Position numbers and translations under genes: made by a program. From a virus: 35,768 bases of DNA. Positions 9,297-16,804 of the stretch are shown piece by piece. Every line of letters starts with the position of its first letter. Position 1 is the stretch's first letter. The notes under the pieces were generated by a model that saw only the letters and a list, made by a program, of their open reading frames with translations, was not told the DNA's origin and searched no databases. The stretch is taken from IMG/VR virus record IMGVR_UViG_3300022198_001859, positions 1 through 35,768 of that record; one strand, written 5' to 3'.

Positions 9297-9557
9297 TTAT
9301 GCCCTCCTTGGACGCTTACCGTGACCATTACGAGCACGGTTCTTAGTGCGATCCTCTAGGAAAGTTTTACCATTCTTCTTGTGGGAGACATCCTTGCCTC
9401 CCTTGCCCATAATCCCACGCCTGCGGCGTTCAGCAGCTAACCTACGGCGACGTTCCCTTTCCTCCGGTCGGTTATTAATTTTAGCCTGCTGAGCAACACG
9501 CTTCTTTCTAGCTTTTGGATTAGAGGCGTAGTACTTAGAAGTTTTAGATTGACCCAT
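9297..9557 (-). CDS. Small highly basic phage protein of unknown function (86 aa)
   Basis: Very rich in Arg and Lys (e.g. RPEERERRRRLAAERRRRG near residues 30-48), with a conserved-looking tail (DVSHKKNGKTFLEDRTKNRARNG, 56-78). Small proteins with a similar 'DVSH...GK...LE...KNRARN' ending occur near terminase genes in aquatic phages. The charge suggests nucleic-acid binding, but no fold or function can be assigned. GAGGTGACTT precedes the ATG. It ends one nucleotide before the TerS start, which indicates coupled translation. Confidence 0.7.
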   Translation of the reverse strand: MGQSKTSKYYASNPKARKKRVAQQAKINNRPEERERRRRLAAERRRRGIMGKGGKDVSHKKNGKTFLEDRTKNRARNGHGKRPRRA

Positions 9558-9565
9558 AAGTCACC

Positions 9566-9859
9566 TCACCATTTCACACGATTGGCCCAGTATGCCGCAG
9601 ACATCTTACCCTTGGCGATGTTCTTGGCATGTCGGGCCTTAAAGGAGGCACGCTTCTTCTTCATCTTATCTGATTCACCTGACTTAGGCTTGCCAGCAGT
9701 CTTAGCTCCTTGCTCACCAAAGCGAATGGTTTTAATCTGATCGCCTTGCTTAGCAACAACAATATGAGACTTCTTAGGATGATTAGGAGTACGTTTTGGT
9801 TTGTTGTATCCAGATACACCAGCACGAGCTAGTCTAGGATCTTTCTTCTTACCAGCCAT
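9566..9859 (-). CDS. Small basic protein, DUF5872-like (97 aa)
   Basis: Contains KSHIVVAKQGDQIKTIRFGE (about residues 30-49) and ends in ARHAKNIAKGKMSAAYWANRVKW (about 75-97). This pairing of a 'VVA..G...IRFG' strand pair with an 'F..RH.......L/M.A.YWA...KW' terminus is characteristic of a small family seen in phages and giant viruses, which I recall as DUF5872; its role is unknown. The start overlaps the previous stop as TAATG. It belongs to the run of tiny basic genes between the lysis and packaging genes. Confidence 0.75.
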   Translation of the reverse strand: MAGKKKDPRLARAGVSGYNKPKRTPNHPKKSHIVVAKQGDQIKTIRFGEQGAKTAGKPKSGESDKMKKKRASFKARHAKNIAKGKMSAAYWANRVKW

Positions 9860-9987
9860 TACTTACCCTTTTTCGTTGTTTTTGCCTTATAGAATGTCAC
9901 TTTATTACCAGACTTAGCCGCTTCCTTCTTGGCAGCAGCCATGCCCTTCTTGGTGTAGGAATAATGCTTCTTTCCGACTTGTGGCAT
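9859..9987 (-). CDS. Small Lys/Ala-rich protein (42 aa)
   Basis: The frame reads MPQVGKKHYSYTKKGMAAAK, then Lys-rich sequence to a stop that overlaps the next start (TAATG). AAGGAGGTTAACCT upstream is one of the best ribosome-binding sites in the window. Short proteins starting 'MP.VG.KH..YT..G...A' are common in aquatic phage genomes, usually unannotated. Function unknown. Confidence 0.7.
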   Translation of the reverse strand: MPQVGKKHYSYTKKGMAAAKKEAAKSGNKVTFYKAKTTKKGK

Positions 9988-9990
9988 AGG

Positions 9991-10092
9991 TTAACCTCCT
10001 TGACGTTTAGCAGCCTTTGCTAGTTTAACATCCTTAGGACGTACTCTAGGAAGCTGCTTAGGATTAACGGGTTTCTTGCTTTGTTTTCTCAA
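9991..10092 (-). CDS. Possible 33-aa basic ORF with TTG start
   Basis: An open frame after an in-frame stop starts at TTG (10092) with AAGGA nine nt upstream and encodes a Lys/Arg/Pro-rich peptide (RKQSKKPVNPKQLPRVRPKD in the first half). It overlaps the end of the 73-aa gene by 29 nt and fills the gap before the 42-aa gene, whose Shine-Dalgarno lies in its last codons. Composition matches its basic small neighbours. No ATG is available, so it may be untranslated spacer. Confidence 0.4.
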   Translation of the reverse strand: MRKQSKKPVNPKQLPRVRPKDVKLAKAAKRQGG

Positions 10093-10285
10093 GGGCTGAA
10101 ATCCTTAAATCATGTGAATGAAGTGTGTTATTGATATCATGAATTCTATCACGGTTCTTATCCGTTTCAGAAATCACATTATCTAACTTTGCTTCGATTT
10201 GAGGTATTTTCCATACACGAGTAATGATGGTAGCAATACCACCAGCCAAGAGAACAAGAGCAAATTTAATAAATTCATCATTCAT
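10064..10285 (-). CDS. Membrane-anchored coiled-coil protein, probable lysis accessory (73 aa)
   Basis: One transmembrane helix at residues 5-23 (FIKFALVLLAGGIATIITRV) is followed by a polar heptad-rich helix (IEAKLDNVISETDKNRDRIHD...LRISALEKTK). A TM segment plus coiled coil is seen in small phage lysis proteins (XhlA-like, inner-membrane spanin subunits, some holins). It starts in an ATGA overlap with the stop of the three-TM protein and lies in the T7 gene 17.5-18 position (holin then TerS). It could be the holin partner, an antiholin or a short i-spanin; the sequence does not decide. Confidence 0.6.
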   Translation of the reverse strand: MNDEFIKFALVLLAGGIATIITRVWKIPQIEAKLDNVISETDKNRDRIHDINNTLHSHDLRISALEKTKQETR

Positions 10286-10565
10286 GATCGTGCCCTCGCG
10301 ATCGAAGAGCCACCAAGGTAAAAACCAGCGGCGGCCAGAAGAGCAGCACGAAGCTCAGGAAGAATAACAATTCCCCTGAGTTGTTCCCAGCCTCCGGTAA
10401 AGAGGCCGAGGAAGTCCCATGGGGCTCGCTCGGATTCGACCCAGACATCGACCCCGTAGAGGGCTCCGATGAAGGGGGCAACTGCAAGTACCCAGAGGAC
10501 GGTAAAGACGAGCACCCGCCGACCAACGTGACTACCACGCAGGTTAGCACGATCAGCGGAATCAT
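10278..10565 (-). CDS. Candidate unimolecular spanin embedded in the holin-like gene (95 aa, alternate frame)
   Basis: In another frame of the holin-like gene an ATG at 10565 opens MIPLIVLTCVVVTLVGGCSS: a hydrophobic signal followed by a lipobox (VGG|C18) with Ser at +2, the usual signal for outer-membrane sorting. Residues 19-65 are Ser/Pro/Gly-rich and non-hydrophobic, residues 66-86 form one TM helix (LLFFLSFVLLFWPPLVFTLV), and the tail ALRSRGHDHE is basic, as for a cytoplasmic end. N-terminal lipoprotein plus C-terminal TM is the defining layout of u-spanins (phage T1 gp11), which fuse the two membranes in the last step of lysis. Embedded spanin genes are known (lambda Rz1 within Rz). The frame stays open upstream to a TTG at 10646, which would add a basic n-region. 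No strong Shine-Dalgarno precedes the ATG, the main weakness. No other spanin is visible in the window. Confidence 0.55.
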   Translation of the reverse strand: MIPLIVLTCVVVTLVGGCSSLPSSGYLQLPPSSEPSTGSMSGSNPSEPHGTSSASLPEAGNNSGELLFFLSFVLLFWPPLVFTLVALRSRGHDHE

Positions 10566-10692
10566 CAGCCACAGCTTGCTTCTGCAAGAGTAGCTCAGTT
10601 GTCTTTTGTTGGTTTTCCAATGAGGCAGCCATAAAGCGAAAGACAAACCCCATTAGGCCACCGCCTAACATTGACAGAAGCTCTAGAGTCAT
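10282..10692 (-). CDS. Three-TM holin-like membrane protein (136 aa)
   Basis: Predicted helices lie at residues 5-22, 60-80 (VLVFTVLWVLAVAPFIGALY) and 107-129 (RAALLAAAGFYLGGSS), with a charged linker between helix 1 and 2 and a short basic tail (IARARS). The pattern resembles the 3-TM holin-type proteins of phages and gene transfer agents that end in 'GFY.G.S..R'. The start has GGAGATTTGAAGT. Position after the fibre genes and before TerS matches the T7 holin gene 17.5. Base composition is visibly more GC-rich than its neighbours, which fits either recent acquisition or the constraint of a second overlapping reading frame (see the embedded ORF). Holin function is inferred. Confidence 0.65.
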   Translation of the reverse strand: MTLELLSMLGGGLMGFVFRFMAASLENQQKTTELLLQKQAVADDSADRANLRGSHVGRRVLVFTVLWVLAVAPFIGALYGVDVWVESERAPWDFLGLFTGGWEQLRGIVILPELRAALLAAAGFYLGGSSIARARS

Positions 10693-10735
10693 ACTTCAAA
10701 TCTCCCATAAAGGGGCTCTAAGTTGTAATAAGAAG

Positions 10736-10765
10736 GCCGCCGGGGGACACAGCTCCCCCGACGAC
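10736..10765 (-). terminator. Strong GC hairpin upstream of the holin-like gene
   Basis: GTCGTCGGGGGA (10765-10754) pairs with TCCCCCGGCGGC (10747-10736) over 12 bp with G-U pairs, followed by CTTCTTATTA on the minus strand. The U tract is interrupted, so termination is likely partial. It separates the fibre genes from the lysis genes. Confidence 0.65.
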
Positions 10766-10930
10766 CACTATGAGGGTAGATCGTCCGACGCTGCTGCCCG
10801 CAGGCACTCCGAAGAGTCCTGTGGCTGCTGCACTAGAAATGGCGTAACCGATACGTTCGCATTGTCTCCACGGCGGGAGGAGTTACCTATTTCTTCTGCA
10901 TCAGCAGTGTTGGCGGTCCTAAGGTTAAAA
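10766..10930 (-). pseudogene. GC-rich gap with coding-like but broken reading frames
   Basis: Between the 550-aa gene and the hairpin there is no ORF with a start codon. Two minus-strand frames still look coding: one reads RTANTADAEEIGNSSRRGDN over about 10910-10850, and the -1 frame continues IGYAISSAAATGLFGVPAG and on into the hairpin until a stop at about 10720. A single frame change near 10848-10838 would join them. A hairpin with a UUCG loop (CAGGACTC / GAGT-g-CCTG) also falls here. It could be a decayed small gene, a gene with a sequencing indel, or a structured RNA leader. Confidence 0.35.
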
Positions 10931-12583
10931 TCAAGGCTGCGTAGGAATAGCCTTTTCTACAGCTGGATTGCTATATCGAGCTACAGCTCCACCTCCAGTA
11001 GGATGAGTAGCAGAGCTGGTATCAATTCCACCTGCCGAGGTAAAGGTATTCAGAGCAGCCACAAACTGACAAATATCTAGATTTTCGGCTGGAGTACTTC
11101 CACCAGATCTTGAAAGACCAGAAACACCGACAACAAATCCATGCTGCCATGCAAAGATCATAAAATCTTTTAGTTCATCAAAGCTATACTGAGGAGCGTC
11201 CGTTAGGGTTCGCACCAAATATCCAGCATCAAAGATAATATGCTGCTCATGAATAGCTGGATTCCACCAAATGTTGTCTATAAATCTTTTTCCATCTGAA
11301 TCCCAATTATTTGTATCAGCATCTGTTGAATATTGCTCAGTTGTATAATAAGAAGGGAAAAATCCCCAGTGAGCGGCTACTGAATACCTTTCATCAGGCA
11401 CGCCGGATAATGATGTACCATCCCACGTAGTACCATAAGGATGGAATCGCTTATCGGCTCCTGTAAAAGTACTAGTCATTGGTGAAGCTTCAAACAGGAA
11501 CGGAGTATCAGGATAAGCAGACTTTACAGCTTCAGCTGCTGCTGCTGTGTCATTAAACTCTTGGAAAGAATTACCAGACACTCCCCATGTTAGTCCATTA
11601 AAGCCTAGGCTCTTAATGCCATTAACTTCATAATCCCAGAAGCCACGATCAAATCCATGTGCATCATTTGGCTTAACCCATCGAAGGGAGCCAGTACTAG
11701 CCTGAAAATCCGTGGAGGCTGAGTAACGATCGTAGCCGCCATCATAATCAGGTAGAGCGTCTACAGCACTCTTGTTCGTGCTATAAGCGTAGACAGCAGG
11801 CCAATCCCACTGATGAAAGACTTGTACATCAGCCAAGGAATTAGAGTACTGATTAAGCTGATCAATAGCTCGCTGCCAAGCATCAATAGAATCTCCCTGA
11901 GTACCAGACGTTGTTCCATCAGAAGTAAATACCGTAGGAATCCATCCAGCATCTGGAACAAAACCTGGATCACTTGGGTCAACAGACCAGTCATCTACAT
12001 CGGTACCATCTCCGTTTCCGCCCATAACAGCGTCATCAAGAGCGCGAGTAATAGTTCGATAATCACGGACATGGGATGCCTGCATTGTGCTATAGGAATT
12101 ACAGTTATACCCCTTCACAGCATCTGCGCCTTTCTCACCTGATGTTCCTTGAGCTTCTTGAATACCACCAACATTAGCATTCCAAGTAGCTCCAAAGTTT
12201 GTGATACCGCCAGAATTTGAAATAATATATCGAGCAATTCCCCCAGCCGCAGCATCCTGAAAGCCGCCATTATTAATAAAAGTAAGGCGACCATTATTAG
12301 CTGTAGTGGTATTATTTCCAGTTGTTCCAGTTTTAGACCAGTTTGGAAAAGTGCTAATACCCCATTGATCTGGGTTGGTTGTAATTGCGTATAGGTTAAG
12401 ATAAATCGGACGGAGATCAGGAACATGAGGCACAATAACCGTAGCCGTAGCCTCCTCTTCCACACTGTGGACTCCAGAGGCTAGGGTTCCTGCTGTCTTG
12501 ATCTTTTGGTTTACTTCAAAGTAGTCAGCAGCGATCTGCTTTGGATTCCCCGAGGGACTCGGGAAAGGAATAAAGTCTGTCAT
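10931..12583 (-). CDS. Tail-associated / receptor-binding protein, possible glycoside-hydrolase-like fold (550 aa)
   Basis: Preceded by AAGGAGATACTT. After an N-terminal region (MTDFIPFPSPSGNPKQIAAD) that may attach it to the particle, the body is rich in aromatic residues and Asp. It shows repeated short hydrophobic strands ending in polar/acidic residues, e.g. VQVFHQWDWPAVYAYS (about 255-270), IKSLGFNGLTWGVSG (about 322-336), TPFLFEASPM (about 363-372) and HIIFDAGYLV (about 447-456). Such strands with W/D/E at their ends would fit a TIM-barrel polysaccharide-degrading domain. That is inference; I see no certain catalytic pair. Last gene of the fibre region, ahead of the lysis genes. No close family recognised. 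Confidence 0.6.
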   Translation of the reverse strand: MTDFIPFPSPSGNPKQIAADYFEVNQKIKTAGTLASGVHSVEEEATATVIVPHVPDLRPIYLNLYAITTNPDQWGISTFPNWSKTGTTGNNTTTANNGRLTFINNGGFQDAAAGGIARYIISNSGGITNFGATWNANVGGIQEAQGTSGEKGADAVKGYNCNSYSTMQASHVRDYRTITRALDDAVMGGNGDGTDVDDWSVDPSDPGFVPDAGWIPTVFTSDGTTSGTQGDSIDAWQRAIDQLNQYSNSLADVQVFHQWDWPAVYAYSTNKSAVDALPDYDGGYDRYSASTDFQASTGSLRWVKPNDAHGFDRGFWDYEVNGIKSLGFNGLTWGVSGNSFQEFNDTAAAAEAVKSAYPDTPFLFEASPMTSTFTGADKRFHPYGTTWDGTSLSGVPDERYSVAAHWGFFPSYYTTEQYSTDADTNNWDSDGKRFIDNIWWNPAIHEQHIIFDAGYLVRTLTDAPQYSFDELKDFMIFAWQHGFVVGVSGLSRSGGSTPAENLDICQFVAALNTFTSAGGIDTSSATHPTGGGAVARYSNPAVEKAIPTQP

Positions 12584-12612
12584 AAGTATCTCCTTAGAGA
12601 GTAAGATGAAAT

Positions 12613-12645
12613 CCTCTCCTCCAGCGGTAGCCGAAGGGAGGGTAA
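12613..12645 (-). terminator. Hairpin terminator before the 550-aa gene, TACC loop
   Basis: On the minus strand CCTTCGGC, loop TACC, GCTGGAGG gives 8 bp, with further pairs after a mismatch, followed by AGAGGATTTC. The U tract is weak. It closely resembles the hairpin at 16816-16843 in stem, loop and flanks. Confidence 0.6.
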
Positions 12646-12652
12646 GGGTTAA

Positions 12653-15202
12653 TTAAGTATATTCATACCTGATACCGGTACCGCCTTCGAGATTAGTCGG
12701 CACATCCCAGCCGATATTTTCATCCTTCCTCGTGACTTCGGAAGTCCACGGGAATCCTGGGAATCCGTCAGTTTCATAGTGAGCGGCAAAACCACCGGAC
12801 GGACCATCTGGACTCGGCAAGAATTTGTACCCGACTGCCGATTGCCAGTTTGCGGATGTTCCCCCTACATAGTGCCGCTGTCCATCTGTATTTTGGACGA
12901 TATAGCAATCACGCAGCAGCGTTCGCTGTGCGCCGGTGTGGAATGGTGTCACATTACTATATGCAGTGCTTCCTGAGATATATGGAGCTCCAACATAGTC
13001 CCCATATTGGAAAGAACAGTCTTCAATTAGCAGGCCATCGGATGATGTAGAAAGCATAAGGCTTCGCAAACCGATAATTTCATACCCGGTTGTCATGCCA
13101 GTAACCTCTCCGGTTGCATACTTTCCGTCGTAGTTGATGTTCAGATTCACGTTGCGAATAGAACAGGAGATTAGTCCGCCGTTGTCTCCCGGGGTCAAAC
13201 CTTGGGATCTTGACCAGACATCATTCATACACTGCACATCATCCATGTAGATATTTACGAGAGGAAGTCTTCCAGCTGCATTGTAGTCCGTACCAACTTG
13301 CATGATGTCACTATGGTTGATTCCCGGCAGCTGAATGCTATAGGACGACCCAGGAATAGCACCCGCAGCGATATAGGCGTTGTATGCGAACAACGGCACA
13401 GGCGTGTCCGGTGTAGTATTTCCGGGATCCCAGATGATCTTCATATTGGTCTCATCAGACTTAGCTAAATTGAAGAACAGTTTGTAATCACCGTAAGAAC
13501 CCCCCAATGCCGATGTCACATTCAAACATGGAAAGAATGTATGATAAAAGTTTGCAGTAAGTGCGTTTCCCAATGGGTCTGTCGCACCGGGAGTCTGATC
13601 TAGTTGGAGTTCAGCAGTGCCGTCTGCTCTAACGGTAAGGCTAACGAGATCACCGCTGCCTCCACTAAGGGTGCCGATGATTTCTGTTCCATCAACTGAA
13701 TCTATCGTCCACGTGAAAGTTGTATTTCCGTCACAGGAGTAGCCAGGCACCAATGATTGATCACATCTTCCTCCGGTGCAGTTGACGACCGCACCACCTG
13801 TAAACACGTCGAACATTACGTACGATCTTCGTACGTTAATTTCAAATGACGAAGCCCATCGTGACTCCTGATATTTCACATCACAATCTGTGACGAAAAA
13901 CCCCTGCTCTACAGAGGGGTTACTAAGCAGGTAAAAGGTTCCCCATTCCGTTCCAAGCCCACGGCCAGCAAAGTCCGTGTCTTCATTCAAAGTCCAGGAA
14001 GCGTCGCCTCTCAATGAGGATACAAGGTCTGGCCTCCATTCCTCCTCAACAAGACACTGATCAAACCAGAGGGCGTTTCCCTTGACGCCGTTGAACATAT
14101 GCCTGAATGTTCCAGCGCGCACATTATGACACACCGTTTTGAATTGGGCGTCACTAGCATTTATCTTGAATGAGACATTGCGGAAACATATCTGCGAGTT
14201 ATTGCCCCTTCTTGGGAGACTCGTTCCGCCTTGGAGTGGATCAAAGTTTCCTTCAAGGCCGCCTTGTGTCCATCCTACGATCCGACTATAGCTGGCCTGT
14301 GACGTCGTATTTTCCGATGTAACCTCGACCCACTTTGTTCCGAGGTTGTATCCCCAGTCGGCAGTGTCTGTCTCGAAGTAATGGTCTCCGGATTTGAGGA
14401 CAACACGACCGCCATTGGTGGCGGCTTCATAGATTCCCTTTGTAACGCTTTTGTATGGAGAACCAGTCGAACCGTCACCAGTTGAGTCACTACCAGTCTG
14501 GAAATCGACGAAGATGTCAGATTCCGCTGCACCGTTCTTTACGACGATCGTGTGTGTGTATTCTCCAGACCAAATACTGGAAAATCCAAACTTTCGTCGC
14601 CATTGTGACGATTCTCGCTGGTTGACCGTACTCAGTGATGCGTCTCTTGTGAAATGCGTCGGATACAAAGTTCCACCATAGGTGAGAGGATCAATCGCCT
14701 CGGCGTAGGCGTCCTTCCAAAGGTGCCTGATCCCATTCGTCCCATCATTCCATCTCGCATAAACAGCGGCCCGGAAATACTGGATTCCGTCAGGCAGTGC
14801 CGTCGTATCGACGAGGCAGTGATACGCCAGTAGATTAGTTCCATATTTCGTCTGAGTAGTTTCTGATGTTGCGGTATGAATTAGCGTCCAGTCATTAGGG
14901 TCGTCATTGACTAGATTGGCAACATCACCGCTAAACCGATAGAATTCAACCTTCTCGATTCCGGATGGCGTATTAGCTCCAACAGTGACGACCCACGAGG
15001 ATCCAGATGCTTCTTCGTGTGGAACCGAAAGCCATCTCGCAGTGGGTTTGATCGGCGTGGCTGACGTACCGTCTCTTTCCATGGTCATCCACGTATAGTC
15101 GTAGCCTTCGATCGGTACAGGGGAAGGAAATGCAAGCAAGGCCGAAGAAGAGCCAAGCTTAATCATAGGCTTTTGTGCCCCAATTTTACTTATACTTGTC
15201 AT
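12653..15202 (-). CDS. Pectate-lyase-like beta-helix tail protein / depolymerase candidate (849 aa)
   Basis: I place the start at 15202 (MTSISKIGAQKPMIKLGSS), which has AAGGGA nine nt upstream; the earlier in-frame start at 15289 would overlap the preceding gene by 74 nt. After a beta-rich N-terminal part comes a DUF1565/pectate-lyase-type entry motif (SDIFVDFQTGSDSTGDGSTG, then SPYKSVTKGIYEAATNGG and VVLKSGDHYF), about residues 230-285. In known phage tailspikes this begins a right-handed parallel beta-helix that binds or cleaves surface polysaccharide. Many short strands of the type 'CxFRNVSFKI', 'GLLIEDCSFQYGDYVG' and 'RTLLRDCYIV' follow. Catalytic residues cannot be assigned by eye. Codon use has more C/G in third positions than the capsid genes, consistent with module exchange. 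Confidence 0.75.
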   Translation of the reverse strand: MTSISKIGAQKPMIKLGSSSALLAFPSPVPIEGYDYTWMTMERDGTSATPIKPTARWLSVPHEEASGSSWVVTVGANTPSGIEKVEFYRFSGDVANLVNDDPNDWTLIHTATSETTQTKYGTNLLAYHCLVDTTALPDGIQYFRAAVYARWNDGTNGIRHLWKDAYAEAIDPLTYGGTLYPTHFTRDASLSTVNQRESSQWRRKFGFSSIWSGEYTHTIVVKNGAAESDIFVDFQTGSDSTGDGSTGSPYKSVTKGIYEAATNGGRVVLKSGDHYFETDTADWGYNLGTKWVEVTSENTTSQASYSRIVGWTQGGLEGNFDPLQGGTSLPRRGNNSQICFRNVSFKINASDAQFKTVCHNVRAGTFRHMFNGVKGNALWFDQCLVEEEWRPDLVSSLRGDASWTLNEDTDFAGRGLGTEWGTFYLLSNPSVEQGFFVTDCDVKYQESRWASSFEINVRRSYVMFDVFTGGAVVNCTGGRCDQSLVPGYSCDGNTTFTWTIDSVDGTEIIGTLSGGSGDLVSLTVRADGTAELQLDQTPGATDPLGNALTANFYHTFFPCLNVTSALGGSYGDYKLFFNLAKSDETNMKIIWDPGNTTPDTPVPLFAYNAYIAAGAIPGSSYSIQLPGINHSDIMQVGTDYNAAGRLPLVNIYMDDVQCMNDVWSRSQGLTPGDNGGLISCSIRNVNLNINYDGKYATGEVTGMTTGYEIIGLRSLMLSTSSDGLLIEDCSFQYGDYVGAPYISGSTAYSNVTPFHTGAQRTLLRDCYIVQNTDGQRHYVGGTSANWQSAVGYKFLPSPDGPSGGFAAHYETDGFPGFPWTSEVTRKDENIGWDVPTNLEGGTGIRYEYT

Positions 15203-15215
15203 TGTATTGTTTCCC

Positions 15216-16247
15216 TTATGGGGTATAAGGTCCGTCGTAGTTTCTCCACGACGCAAAAGTTCCTGGGTCGTTTTCGTACTGGACGACAATGTCGCCGACT
15301 GCCCACCCGTCCGTGCCTTCGTTTACGGTTGTCAGGCGTTGCCCGGTACTATTGACACTCCAGGAGTTATATCTTACTGACCATTGTTGTGCGGAGTCAT
15401 CCCACACCGCATAGTAAACAGGGCCTTGCTGGGCCGACGAATACGATAGAACTGCGAAGTAACCGCCGATTGGTCCCATAAACGTCGCATCGTCTATATT
15501 CCCGCCGACACTGGCAGACGTAATCTCGATGATGAGCGGTACGGTGTTTCCAAACCCTGTGCTGGTGATCTGAAAAACACCAGAGTGATTGGTATCCCAA
15601 TCAGGACCAGCAGCCGCCACGGTAACAGCAAGGGCATCCGACGCCGGGCTATCGCTAGCCGTGGCCGAGCTCACCGTACAGGTAACAGTAAAGCTACCAG
15701 AGGTAGAGAAGGTGATGTCCGTAGTAGCCGCCGTAGGAGTAGCGATCGTTGCGCTGCCGTCCGTGGTAGTCCACAGGTAGGTAGCATCGGTAGCATCGCC
15801 ATCGAAGGCAGCGGAGTAGGACTCAGCCACGCCCTCAGTGGGTGCTGCGGAGCCAGTAACCGTAACCGTACCAATGGTTGTGCTAGAGCCAGCCGTAAGG
15901 TTGACACTCTGCTGAGTGGTCGTCGTTAGGTTGGTACCAGTGGACGAGGTGATGTCCGCACCAGTACCGGAATAGGCCATCTTGGCGATGACCGTAGTAT
16001 TGCTAGTGATCTCAACGGTGAGGCTATGGTCAGGCTCGGTGGACTCAGCGAATGCACCGCCACCTACGCTATACCAGATAGCGATATCACCGGGAATGTC
16101 AAAGAGGGTAGTATCAAAGGCTGGGGTTACCTTCCACGTGGCAGAGCCACCGGCAGGAACCTCCTGATCAACAACCCAGTTATCAGTAAGCGAGAAGACT
16201 AGGTTGTTTCCGTCGCCTACTACAAGATTAAAAGGTCCAGTAGACAT
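15216..16247 (-). CDS. Ig/PKD-like domain tail protein with shared C-terminal domain (343 aa)
   Basis: SD AGGAGG precedes the start. The N-terminal half is Thr/Ser-rich beta sequence. Residues about 128-212 look like a PKD/Ig-like domain (ESYSAAFDGDATDATYLWTT, then SGSFTVTCTVSSATAS). The C-terminal part begins at a TVAAAGPDWDT linker and ends FASWRNYDGPYTP. The same linker and ending occur in the 624-aa protein (19518-21392), so the two share a modular C-terminal domain of about 130-145 residues. Ig-like domains on phage structural proteins commonly help weak adhesion to surface glycans. It is likely a fibre accessory or receptor-binding protein. Confidence 0.7.
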   Translation of the reverse strand: MSTGPFNLVVGDGNNLVFSLTDNWVVDQEVPAGGSATWKVTPAFDTTLFDIPGDIAIWYSVGGGAFAESTEPDHSLTVEITSNTTVIAKMAYSGTGADITSSTGTNLTTTTQQSVNLTAGSSTTIGTVTVTGSAAPTEGVAESYSAAFDGDATDATYLWTTTDGSATIATPTAATTDITFSTSGSFTVTCTVSSATASDSPASDALAVTVAAAGPDWDTNHSGVFQITSTGFGNTVPLIIEITSASVGGNIDDATFMGPIGGYFAVLSYSSAQQGPVYYAVWDDSAQQWSVRYNSWSVNSTGQRLTTVNEGTDGWAVGDIVVQYENDPGTFASWRNYDGPYTP

Positions 16248-16259
16248 AAGAACCTCCTA

Positions 16260-16778
16260 TCAAGCCGCAGGATAAGTGGTGGTGACATGGTTAACAAAAT
16301 CGGTAAACGTCGCGGTAGGGTTCGCTCGGAAGAAGTCAGCCAAAGCTTCCATTTCCGTACGGCCATCGGTAATGACAAAGAGCTTCTTACCGTCATTGGC
16401 ATCCTGAGTACGAGTGTCGTACTGAGCTTGAGTCAGAGCAATGACATCGACAATAGATCCAGCAGCAACATCACCGCTGCTGGTTGTCAGCGCATCGCTA
16501 CTAACGTAGTTCTCGTCATTAGTAAGATCTGAGATATTGTCACCCGGCTGAACAGATGTGGTAGCCAAGGAACCTTGAGCGGCAGTTGCATAATCGGCTG
16601 CAGCAGTCGTAGCTGCGGTTCCAAGACCAAGATCAGCTTCGATCTTATCCGAAAGGGCTGCCACAGTAAGCTTACCAGTAGTGCCAGCAGTGGTATCCCA
16701 AACTGCCACAAGATCCGTATCCTGAACATCGGAACCAAGATCAACAAGTTCTGAAATGTTTCTATCGTTTGCGGCCAT
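16260..16778 (-). CDS. Small fibre-type structural protein (172 aa)
   Basis: Begins MAANDRNISELVDLGSDVQD behind AAGGAGATTTACT. The N-terminal third (LVDLGSDVQDTDLVAVWDTT ... GKLTVAALSDKI) is the repeat-like entry segment seen at the start of many phage fibre and baseplate proteins. The middle is low-complexity Ala/Thr, and the C-terminus (EMEALADFFRANPTATFTDF) is helical. It is probably a short fibre or adaptor linking the neighbouring receptor-binding proteins to the tail. A terminator lies just upstream and another fibre gene 12 nt downstream. Confidence 0.6.
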   Translation of the reverse strand: MAANDRNISELVDLGSDVQDTDLVAVWDTTAGTTGKLTVAALSDKIEADLGLGTAATTAAADYATAAQGSLATTSVQPGDNISDLTNDENYVSSDALTTSSGDVAAGSIVDVIALTQAQYDTRTQDANDGKKLFVITDGRTEMEALADFFRANPTATFTDFVNHVTTTYPAA

Positions 16779-16804
16779 AGTAAATCTCCTTATGAGAAAT
16801 AGTT

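Noticed and set aside
9297-9557. HNH endonuclease in the 86-aa basic protein
   Set aside because: It has one isolated His-containing motif (DVSH) and no paired HNH core or zinc-binding Cys.
10862-10965. -1 frameshift at GAAAAGG extending the 550-aa protein into the GC-rich block
   Set aside because: GAA AAG is not a standard X-XXY-YYZ slippery site and the extension would need a second shift to use both coding-like frames.
12653-15289. Upstream in-frame start at 15289 for the 849-aa beta-helix protein
   Set aside because: It would overlap the preceding gene by 74 nt and lacks a Shine-Dalgarno; the ATG at 15202 has one.
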